The position numbers and the translations under genes were made by a program. From contig JAXHVS010000055.1 in the NCBI GenBank assembly GCA_034189025.1, forward strand, positions 27,214-91,213: 64,000 bases of DNA, read 5' to 3'. The notes under the pieces are model-generated. The model saw nothing but the letters and a program-made list of their open reading frames with translations. It did no database searches and had not been told where the DNA came from. This stretch comes from UBA12077 sp034189025 (GTDB lineage: Bacteria; Bacteroidota; Bacteroidia; Bacteroidales; UBA12077). Shown piece by piece: positions 44,120 through 50,933 of the stretch; position 1 is the first letter of the stretch, and every line of letters begins with the position of its first letter.

Positions 44120-44590
44120 ATGAATTGGACAAAGAATTTTTTAACTGTATTTGTTTTAGCGAATTTAACCGTATTTAGTTTTGCTCAAAAAGGAGTAGGA
44201 AATAACTCTGGAATTGCGCGGGAGGGTGTACAGTCTTATCAAGTGAATGAAATATCCGGAAGATTGGTAGAGGTGCTTGATGAGCCTTGTACCGAGACCA
44301 CTGGCAAGTATGCAATGGGTACCCACTTGCTTATTAAACAGAAAGTTAATGATAATGAGCAAATCTTAAATATTCATTTAGGCCCAACCACCCTTGTTTC
44401 TAAAATGGTTGAGAAATTAGTACCCGGAACAGATATTAAACTTAAAGTATATCATGCAGATGGCTTGCCGGATAATAATTTTGTTGCACAAAGTTTTTCT
44501 TATGGAGATAATCATTATGAACTTAGAGATGCTAACTTAAGTCCATTTTGGGCTAATACCGGCACAGGAAGAAGGAAAAGTCGTTGGTAG
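44120..44590 (+). CDS. Small secreted protein of unknown family
   Basis: 156 aa with a signal peptide (about 1-22, ending TVFSFAQ). The mature part reads as an OB-like small beta-barrel: VNEISGRLVEVLDEPCTETTGKYAMGTHLLIKQK, LNIHLGPTTLV, GTDIKLKVYHADG, NNFVAQSFSYG, and ends ELRDANLSPFWANTGTGRRKSRW. Only one cysteine is present. The GRLVEV, LGP and LRD--L-P-W pattern is shared by bacterial periplasmic proteins of unknown function that I cannot name. Ribosome-binding site AAAAAAGGA precedes the ATG. Stands alone on the plus strand. Function unknown. Confidence 0.65.
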   Translation: MNWTKNFLTVFVLANLTVFSFAQKGVGNNSGIAREGVQSYQVNEISGRLVEVLDEPCTETTGKYAMGTHLLIKQKVNDNEQILNIHLGPTTLVSKMVEKLVPGTDIKLKVYHADGLPDNNFVAQSFSYGDNHYELRDANLSPFWANTGTGRRKSRW

Positions 44591-44711
44591 AGTTGTTTAT
44601 TTTTTATTCAAAAATTGTTAATCAGGCCAGCCTGTATTTCATAGTGCCTTTAGCCTCTATATTAGTAGTTTTTAACATAAAGATACTGATATGGGGGCTG
44701 TAATTTATTTT

Positions 44712-46268
44712 TCAAGATGAAGTTTTAGGTTTGATTTTAATATATTGTCCGGCTTTAAGTGATTTTCCGCTTGTCATATTGTTCAGCTGTAAAATTTCCG
44801 TTTCGGTTACACCCGGATATTTTTTAGCAATTTCCCAGATAGTGTCTCCGGAACCTACTTTGTAATAGACATAATTATCGTCTGTAGTCTGGCTGCTTGT
44901 TTTTTGGGGGGTAGATACTTTTTTGCCTATTCTTCGTTGTTTTTCTTCAAACGAAAGTTTGTTGATATCAGCATATTTGGCTGCAGACCCTTTGGGAACA
45001 TAAATATTTAATTTTTGCCCTACTCGTATTATATTACCACGGATATTGTTCCAGTATCGAATTTCCGAAGCACGGACATTATACCATTCGGAAATATAGC
45101 CCAGGTTGTCGCCCGATTTTACAGTGTATATCAGCTTATCGCGGTTGGTTGGGGCAGGTGGTATATAGTAAGAGCGTTGCGGGTTTCGTATCGTATTGTC
45201 GGCACTAAAAAATACAGAATCTTTATAACTAAAAATGGAATCCTGCAAATCAATAAATTTACCTACAAACTCAATGGGGAGTGTTAATCCAAGTTCTGAT
45301 CCTTTGGCAGGGATGATATCCAGCTTGTATTGTGGGTTTAAATCACGTAATGCTTTAAGAGGAATATTCAGAACCTCGGAAACCTGTTTAAAATGCAAGT
45401 TGTCTGTAATCATTATGGTATCTGTAGCCAAAGGAATTTCAGGATATTGAGGATTGAGGTTGTGTTCATGATAATAATTCATGGTATAAGCAGCTGCAAT
45501 ATAAGCAGGAACATATCCGCGTGTTTCGCGGGGAAGAAAATAATATATCTTCCAAAAATCTCTACTTCCACCGGTTCTTCTAATGGCTTTATTAACATTT
45601 CCGGGGCCACAATTGTATGCCGCAATAACTAGGGTCCAGTCGTTAAACATACTGTATAAATCTTTCATAAAAAGAGCAGCAGCATGGGCTGATTTTATGG
45701 GGTCACGCCTTTCATCAACAAATGAGTTCACCGTTAAATCGTACATACGGGCTGTAGCATACATAAATTGCCACATTCCTGTTGCACCAACGCGGGAAAC
45801 CGCACGTGGATTAAGCGCCGATTCAATGATGGCCATATATTTTAATTCGGTAGGTAATCCGTAGCTCTCGAAAATTTCTTCGATTTTTGGAAAATAATAA
45901 TCCGAAAGGCCAATCATGGCTTCAACACTCTCGCGTCGTTGCTTAGTGTATACATGAATATAATTTCTAACGATTTTATTGTATGAAAGATCTATAACCG
46001 AAGGTATATTTTGTAACCTCTGAATATAAACTGAATCAGGAAACTCGGGGATTATTGAATCTATATTTTCATAATTAATTGAATAATCCGTTTTTATTGC
46101 TTTTTGTAAGTACCATAAGTTTATAAGACTGTCGAGATTTTGACCAAAATTGGTTTGTATAGCTAATGCTGTTTTTATACTGTCTTTATTTTGTGTAGTG
46201 TTTTTTGAAAAAGCAGTAAAGATGATTAAACAGGATAATAGGATTGAAAGTATAGCTTTTTTTGTCAT
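44712..46268 (-). CDS. mltD: Membrane-bound lytic transglycosylase with two LysM repeats (MltD-like)
   Basis: 518 aa from ATG 46268 (MTKKAILSILLSCLIIFTAFS signal peptide); an upstream ATG at 46316 adds 16 residues without a plausible leader. The SLT domain (about 115-290) has the catalytic glutamate in MAIIESALNPRAVSRVGATGMWQFM (about 138-162) and the AYNCGPGNVNKAI motif (about 213-225). Two LysM domains follow, YTVKSGDNLGYISEWYNVRA (about 385-404) and YYKVGSGDTIWEIAKKYPGV (about 468-487), for peptidoglycan binding. The enzyme cleaves glycan strands in the periplasm. Last gene of parA-parB-DUF5683-mltD, a linkage common in Bacteroidota. Confidence 0.92.
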   Translation of the reverse strand: MTKKAILSILLSCLIIFTAFSKNTTQNKDSIKTALAIQTNFGQNLDSLINLWYLQKAIKTDYSINYENIDSIIPEFPDSVYIQRLQNIPSVIDLSYNKIVRNYIHVYTKQRRESVEAMIGLSDYYFPKIEEIFESYGLPTELKYMAIIESALNPRAVSRVGATGMWQFMYATARMYDLTVNSFVDERRDPIKSAHAAALFMKDLYSMFNDWTLVIAAYNCGPGNVNKAIRRTGGSRDFWKIYYFLPRETRGYVPAYIAAAYTMNYYHEHNLNPQYPEIPLATDTIMITDNLHFKQVSEVLNIPLKALRDLNPQYKLDIIPAKGSELGLTLPIEFVGKFIDLQDSIFSYKDSVFFSADNTIRNPQRSYYIPPAPTNRDKLIYTVKSGDNLGYISEWYNVRASEIRYWNNIRGNIIRVGQKLNIYVPKGSAAKYADINKLSFEEKQRRIGKKVSTPQKTSSQTTDDNYVYYKVGSGDTIWEIAKKYPGVTETEILQLNNMTSGKSLKAGQYIKIKPKTSS

Positions 46269-46382
46269 GATTGCTGCTTTAGATGAAATCAACATTTTAA
46301 GAGGCCAAAATAACAAACAAAAGATTAAAAAATGAAATAAAATTTGTTATATAATGTTAATCGAAAAAAAATAAAATTTTAT

Positions 46383-46961
46383 TTAAAAATTTACTCTACA
46401 CGTAAATCCAAGTGTATTTTGGTTATTTACAGAATGCATAAGGGAAGGTTGAATGTTTAACGATAAATCTTCGCTTATATCATAATCAAATAAATGCGCA
46501 TCAACGGTAGCATCAATAATATTAAGCATATAAACCCCAGCCAGAACAATTACATTTAAGTCTCTGTTACGTCGGTGATAATCTTTAAGACGTAGGATAA
46601 TATCTTTATTTGTATACCCTTCAAAACTATTTATCTTCCCGGCATCAAATTCGGCATATGCATTTTTATATTTATTGTATTGGTTGTTATTAAAATCGAA
46701 AGCATAAATAAAAGCACCTGTTAACCCGTATATAATTGGCAGTTTCCAGTATTTTTTGTTATAAACCTGGCCTAACCCGGGTACAACAGCCGAAAACATG
46801 GTTGCTTTATGTGGAGAATGAACCTGTTCTTTAGGGTTATTTACAATATCTTTTTCTGAGATAGTTGAAGGGTTTTGAGCTGTAGTGTTTAAAACATTAC
46901 ATATCAAAACCAATGTTATGAAAATGATATATATGGGCTTATTGAAATATATTCCCAGCAA
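46383..46961 (-). CDS. DUF5683 membrane protein
   Basis: 192 aa. The frame opens at TTG 46961 with no ATG nearby, so the start is uncertain. The N-terminal hydrophobic part (IYIIFITLVLICNVLNTTAQ) looks like a signal peptide. The core KATMFSAVVPGLGQVYNKKYWKLPIIYG (about 53-80) is the DUF5683 hallmark, with two or three membrane helices (about 60-95 and 130-150). DUF5683 proteins lie between parB and a lytic transglycosylase in many Bacteroidota; their role is unknown. A TAATTTTG-type element (46990-46997, minus strand) within the parB 3' end could give it its own transcript. The mltD start lies about 115 bp downstream. Confidence 0.8.
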   Translation of the reverse strand: MLGIYFNKPIYIIFITLVLICNVLNTTAQNPSTISEKDIVNNPKEQVHSPHKATMFSAVVPGLGQVYNKKYWKLPIIYGLTGAFIYAFDFNNNQYNKYKNAYAEFDAGKINSFEGYTNKDIILRLKDYHRRNRDLNVIVLAGVYMLNIIDATVDAHLFDYDISEDLSLNIQPSLMHSVNNQNTLGFTCRVNF

Positions 46962-46994
46962 AATATTATTTTTTAAGGGTTACCGGGTGCAAAA

Positions 46995-47861
46995 TTATTT
47001 CATTTTATCAATAATTCCCATAATTCTTTCTAAATCTTCATCCGATTTAAAGGGAATTATAATTTTCCCGCTTCCTTTATTGTTTCTTTTAAAGTCTACT
47101 TCAGATTTAAAATGATCTTTAAGATGTTTTTGTAATTGTTGGTACTCTTCCGGCAACCTAACTTTTTCTTTAGTATTATTTTTTTTCGGGCTATTAATGT
47201 CACGGATTAGATCTTCGGTTTTGCGAACGGATAATCCTTCATCAATAATTTGATAATGAATTTTCAGCTGGGTTTTGGGATTTTCAATATTTACTAATGC
47301 GCGAGCATGCCCCATGGATATTTGCTTATCGCGAATTCCCAATTGAATTTCGGCTGGTAGTTTTAGTAATCTTAAATAGTTGGATATGGTTGAACGCTTT
47401 TTACCTACCCTGTCGCTCATGTTTTCCTGGGTAAGTTTACATTCCTCCATTAACCGCTGGTAGCTAATAGCAATTTCAATTGCATCAAGATCTTCACGTT
47501 GAATGTTTTCTACCAAAGCCATCTCGAGCATTGCCTGATCGTCGGCAAAACGAACGTACGCAGGAATTTTTTTTAATCCTGCAATTTGAGCTGCTCTATA
47601 GCGTCGTTCACCAGTGATAAGTTGAAACTTGTTATCATCAACTTTACGAACAGTTATGGGTTGGATAATTCCAAGCTGACGAATGGAGTCAGCTAATTCA
47701 TTCAAGGCCTCTTCATCAAATTTTGATCTTGGCTGAAAAGGGTTGGTTTCAATTTTGTTAATATCAATTTCGTTAACGGCATCAGCCGTTACAGTTCTTT
47801 CTTGCCCTGCATCATCAATTAATGCTCCTAGTCCTCGTCCTAATGCATTTCGTTTAGCCAT
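46995..47861 (-). CDS. parB: Chromosome partitioning protein ParB
   Basis: 288 aa. The N-terminus MAKRNALGRGLGALI is typical. The ParB/Spo0J core has NPFQPRSKFDEEALNELADSI (about 41-61) and the CTPase/parS-loading motif GERRYRAAQIAGL (about 80-92). The helix-turn-helix is around 135-160 (ENMSDRVGKKRSTISNYLRLL), followed by the C-terminal dimerisation part. It binds parS near the origin and spreads with CTP. It lies 27 bp after parA. I scanned this window for a parS-like GTTTCACGTG core and found none, so the site must be elsewhere. Confidence 0.95.
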   Translation of the reverse strand: MAKRNALGRGLGALIDDAGQERTVTADAVNEIDINKIETNPFQPRSKFDEEALNELADSIRQLGIIQPITVRKVDDNKFQLITGERRYRAAQIAGLKKIPAYVRFADDQAMLEMALVENIQREDLDAIEIAISYQRLMEECKLTQENMSDRVGKKRSTISNYLRLLKLPAEIQLGIRDKQISMGHARALVNIENPKTQLKIHYQIIDEGLSVRKTEDLIRDINSPKKNNTKEKVRLPEEYQQLQKHLKDHFKSEVDFKRNNKGSGKIIIPFKSDEDLERIMGIIDKMK

Positions 47862-47888
47862 CTTCTATATCTATCTTAATGTTAACAT

Positions 47889-48689
47889 TTAATCAACTAT
47901 TTTGTCGGCATTTGCCATCTTTGTTTGATCGTTATTTTGTAAAAGCTCCTTCGCAAGATTTAAATAATTTAAAGCCCCTTTGGAAGCTGCGTCGTACATT
48001 ACCACTGGCTTACCATAACTTGGCGATTCGCTGAGCTTAATGTTTCGTTGAATAATGGTTTCGAAAACCATATCCTGGAAATGTTTTTTAACTTCATCTA
48101 CCACCTGATTGGATAGCCTTAATCTTGGGTCGTACATGGTTAAAAGGAATCCCTCAATCTCAAGGTCTTTATTTAATCGGGTTTGAATAATTTTTATAGT
48201 ATTAAGTAATTTTCCTAACCCTTCAAGAGCAAAATATTCGCATTGAACCGGAATGATTACTGAATCGGAAGCTGTAAGTGCATTCACGGTAATTAACCCA
48301 AGGGATGGAGAACAATCAATTAAAACGTAATCGTAATCATCTTTTACTTTTTCAACCACTTCTTTAAGCTTGTACTCCCGATTCGGTTGATTAAGCATTT
48401 CTATTTCAGCACCTACCAAATCAATATGAGATGGGATAATATCCAGTCGTTCTACTTCACTATTAAGGATGATTTTTTTGGGGTCTTGATCTTCGATAAG
48501 ACATTCGTAGATACTCGTTTTTATTGCTCTTATATCGAATCCTATACCTGATGTAGCGTTAGCTTGTGGATCGGCATCAATAATTAATACTTTTTTTTCT
48601 AGAATAGCTAAGCTGGCAGCCAAATTAATAGCAGAAGTGGTTTTACCTACTCCGCCCTTTTGGTTTGCTAATGCAATAACTTTTGCCAT
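47889..48689 (-). CDS. parA: Chromosome partitioning ATPase ParA (Soj-like)
   Basis: 266 aa. Deviant Walker A KGGVGKTTSAINLAA (about 11-25), Walker A-prime DADPQANA (about 40-47), DCSPSLG (about 126-132) and QCEYFALEGL near 160. The long N-terminal helix-turn-helix domain of plasmid ParA proteins is lacking, so this is a chromosomal Soj-type protein. It works with ParB to segregate the replicated origin. First gene of parA-parB-DUF5683-mltD. A TATTTTTG promoter element lies 63 bp upstream. Confidence 0.95.
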   Translation of the reverse strand: MAKVIALANQKGGVGKTTSAINLAASLAILEKKVLIIDADPQANATSGIGFDIRAIKTSIYECLIEDQDPKKIILNSEVERLDIIPSHIDLVGAEIEMLNQPNREYKLKEVVEKVKDDYDYVLIDCSPSLGLITVNALTASDSVIIPVQCEYFALEGLGKLLNTIKIIQTRLNKDLEIEGFLLTMYDPRLRLSNQVVDEVKKHFQDMVFETIIQRNIKLSESPSYGKPVVMYDAASKGALNYLNLAKELLQNNDQTKMANADKIVD

Positions 48690-48751
48690 ATATCTTGTTT
48701 TTTTTGATTTTGCAGTTGTAATTAGCCTAATTTTTTTAAAAAACAGGAATT

Positions 48752-48759
48752 CAAAAATA
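48752..48759 (-). promoter_or_regulatory. Candidate -7 element (TATTTTTG) for parA-parB
   Basis: CAAAAATA on the plus strand reads TATTTTTG on the minus strand, giving a leader of about 55 nt to the parA ATG at 48689. Other parts of the 48690-48935 gap are AT-rich, apart from the hairpin at 48866-48902. Confidence 0.4.
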
Positions 48760-48865
48760 CAATTTTATCACATTTATTATTTCTCGTGTAATAAGAATTG
48801 TAAACAATTTTTTTAGAGTTATAAACATTTTATTAACAAAATTAATTGCCATTCGATTCAAAAGC

Positions 48866-48902
48866 TTGATTAATAAAAAAGTAATTATCTTTTTTTAATC
48901 AA
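48866..48902 (-). terminator. AT-rich hairpin downstream of the heptose kinase gene
   Basis: TTGATTAATAAAAAAG (48866-48881) is nearly the inverse of CTTTTTTTAATCAA (48889-48902), with a 7-base loop. It sits 34 bp past the stop at 48936, where a terminator is expected, but the stem has almost no GC, so it would be weak. Confidence 0.35.
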
Positions 48903-48935
48903 AAAAATAGGTGCTTGTATTTTAGATGTAGAATT

Positions 48936-49931
48936 CTAAAAATATTTTTCAAGCGCTTCTTTAAGTAATTGTTCTTTATTAACAGGTACAACCCCTACTT
49001 TTTCGCAAACCTGTCCACCTGCCAGGTTTGATAGGGTGGCAATGTCTTCGGGTTTAAGGTTAGCCGCCAGGCAGAGGCTTGCTGTTCCTATAAGCGTATC
49101 ACCGGCACCCGAAACATCGGCAACATCCCTTATTTCGGCAGGAATGATTTTGTAACCTTCATTATTGCTAATAAATACTCCTAACTCTGAAAGGGTAACA
49201 AAAATATATTTTGCCGATAATTTTTGGTGTAAAATTTTTGATGCTCCATAAATGCCTTTAAAGTCGCCTTTTGGAATATCAATTTTTGATCCTTCAACCA
49301 GTTCTTTAAAATTGGGTTTAAAAAGAGTAACCTGCTGATACTCCATAAAATTCCTTTTTTTCGGATCAACCAGGGTAGGAATATCATTTTTATTGGCGAA
49401 CTCAACTACCGAATGGATTACTTTTGGGGTAATAGATCCTTTATCATAATCTTCAAAAATTATGGCATGGATTTTTTGGCCTGCCAGTATATTTAAAATA
49501 TGATGGATAAACCTTGATTCGGTATCTTTAGCTAAAACCTCATCTATTTCTTCATCAACCCTTAATAGATGGTGATTATCGGCGATTATCCTGGTTTTTA
49601 CGGTTGTTTTCCGGTTTATGTCTTCAATAATTCCTGCGCTGGTGAGTTTACGTTTTTTTAGCAAACTGAAGAATGTTTGTGATCGAGAGTCTTTTCCAAC
49701 AACCGAACATAATATGGGATTTGCTCCTAATGCCTGAACATTTAGTGCTACATTGGCAGCTCCACCTAAACGATTTTCCTGTTTTGAGCTCATAATTATA
49801 GGTACCGGAGCTTCTGGTGAAATGCGGTTTACTTTTCCCCACATATATGAGTCGATCATTACATCGCCAATAATCAGGATGTTGAATTGATTAAATGCAT
49901 CGAATATGGATTTTATATCTATTTTTTTCAC
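48936..49931 (-). CDS. hldE: D-glycero-beta-D-manno-heptose-7-phosphate kinase
   Basis: 331 aa, PfkB/ribokinase fold. IIGDVMIDSYMWGKVNRISPEAPVP (about 20-44) and NRLGGAANVALNVQALGAN (about 53-71) are typical for the RfaE/HldE kinase domain. The C-terminal anion hole and catalytic base lie in DVSGAGDTLIG (about 270-280). It phosphorylates heptose-7-phosphate at C1 in ADP-heptose synthesis for LPS inner core. The nucleotidyltransferase half of bifunctional HldE is absent, so it is the RfaE1-only form, with the adenylyltransferase elsewhere. Monocistronic, with its own TATCTTTG element. Confidence 0.88.
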   Translation of the reverse strand: MKKIDIKSIFDAFNQFNILIIGDVMIDSYMWGKVNRISPEAPVPIIMSSKQENRLGGAANVALNVQALGANPILCSVVGKDSRSQTFFSLLKKRKLTSAGIIEDINRKTTVKTRIIADNHHLLRVDEEIDEVLAKDTESRFIHHILNILAGQKIHAIIFEDYDKGSITPKVIHSVVEFANKNDIPTLVDPKKRNFMEYQQVTLFKPNFKELVEGSKIDIPKGDFKGIYGASKILHQKLSAKYIFVTLSELGVFISNNEGYKIIPAEIRDVADVSGAGDTLIGTASLCLAANLKPEDIATLSNLAGGQVCEKVGVVPVNKEQLLKEALEKYF

Positions 49932-49956
49932 CAGATTAAATTTTGGAATTAAAATG

Positions 49957-49964
49957 CAAAGATA
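49957..49964 (-). promoter_or_regulatory. Candidate -7 element (TATCTTTG) for the heptose kinase gene
   Basis: CAAAGATA on the plus strand reads TATCTTTG on the minus strand, 26 bp upstream of the ATG at 49931, leaving a short leader of about 20 nt. Confidence 0.5.
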
Positions 49965-50003
49965 AGAAAAACGACCCGAAACGGTAAATGAATTTTTTGA
50001 TTC

Positions 50004-50469
50004 TTATTTTTTTTTGCTTTGCTTGCCAAATCCGGGATTTCCAGTGTCTAAAACAAAACGCCATTCCCCCTTTAGCATTTTTCCCAAAATTGTACAATAA
50101 GTTCCTCTTTGCACCTCGCCTTTTTGTTTACCACTGGTTATTTCGAGTAAATAAATTCCATATGTATATCCCAGATATGCGGATTTGGATATCTTAGCAT
50201 AGCTGGGTTGCCACGTTAGCCGGTAATTAGTATCGTTTAATTCAATATACAATTTCTTTAACGCTGGTTTTCCAACAATAGGAAAAGAGTTGGGTTTTAA
50301 TAAAACAACATCGGGTGCTGCAAATTCAAAAAGCCTGGTAATTTCTAATTTCAGCCGAACGATTTAAAAACATAACATCGGTTTTCAGCATGGTTTGTTT
50401 TTCATGTTTTCTATTTACAGGTGTTTTAAAACTCTATAAAAAATTTAAAAATAGAAGTATTTTTTTCAT
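50004..50469 (-). pseudogene. Decayed secreted NTF2/SnoaL-like protein gene
   Basis: The minus strand begins MKKILLFLNFL, then TAG (codon 12). It continues in the same frame through MLKTDVMFLNRSAEI and reaches a TGA after NYQAF at about 50328. One frame over, FEFAAPDVVLLKPNSFPIVG carries straight on into a long open frame (50252 to 50004) with IELNDTNYRLTWQPSYAKIS, YLGYTYGIY and GTYCTILGKMLKGEWRFVLD. The reconstructed whole is a secreted NTF2/DUF4440-like domain of about 150 residues. One nonsense codon and one frameshift, both beside T-runs, break it. Sequencing error at the runs cannot be excluded. Neighbours on both sides are intact. Confidence 0.7.
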
Positions 50470-50479
50470 AATTAATGAT

Positions 50480-50887
50480 TTATTTACTGTTTTGATTTTC
50501 AATTGCATCTTTTATCGCCGCTTTAGCAAAGTTCGAAGTTCTGGTTGCGCCGGTTATAGCATCAAGAGCTAAATTCTGGGTGTTTTTTAAGTTTTCTTCA
50601 ATATCTTTTTTGCTGAGATAACCTGGCATATAAAACATTCTTTTGAATTTCAGGCTTTCAATTTTTTTATTTTTGATGGTAAACTCAACATGCGAAAGCG
50701 TAATTAGCTTAAGTGCTTTAAATTTTCCCTGGTAATATCCATCGGGTAATTGTGCGGTGTTAGGATGGAAATTCCCAGTAAGATTTTTTGCCTCTTCATA
50801 CGCTTTTTTAATAATCCAATTTCCAATTACCGGAGTAGCAAAAAACGCAAGGAAAAATACTAATATGTAGGGAAGTATTTTTTTCAT
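50480..50887 (-). CDS. Small membrane-anchored FMN-binding domain protein
   Basis: 135 aa. One N-terminal hydrophobic segment (about 4-25) is followed by a soluble domain. DGYYQGKFKALKLITLSHVEFTIKNKKIESLKF (about 49-81) is the FMN-binding-domain strand pattern. The C-terminal DAITGATRTSNFAKAAIKDAI (about 109-129) carries the GAT flavinylation motif, in which an ApbE-type enzyme attaches FMN to the Thr. It has the size of single-domain FMN-binding proteins in periplasmic electron transfer. No apbE is in the window. The priA gene starts upstream at 50934 on the same strand. Confidence 0.78.
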   Translation of the reverse strand: MKKILPYILVFFLAFFATPVIGNWIIKKAYEEAKNLTGNFHPNTAQLPDGYYQGKFKALKLITLSHVEFTIKNKKIESLKFKRMFYMPGYLSKKDIEENLKNTQNLALDAITGATRTSNFAKAAIKDAIENQNSK

Positions 50888-50933
50888 TTTTGATATTTTT
50901 TTAGTAGATGTAAAAATAATGATTTAAAGAAAA

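Noticed and set aside
45015..45864. Chain of plus-strand ORFs (79-93 codons) opposite mltD
   Set aside because: They fall inside the SLT and LysM coding region on the other strand, overlap one another in different frames and have no ribosome-binding sites.
48690..48935. parS site next to parA
   Set aside because: A stretch reading TTTCTCGTGTAAT at about 48780 shares only part of the parS consensus GTTTCACGTGAAAC and is not palindromic.
49988..50197. 69-codon plus-strand ORF at the decayed NTF2-like gene
   Set aside because: Opposite strand of the pseudogene; composition and lack of start signals indicate a chance frame.
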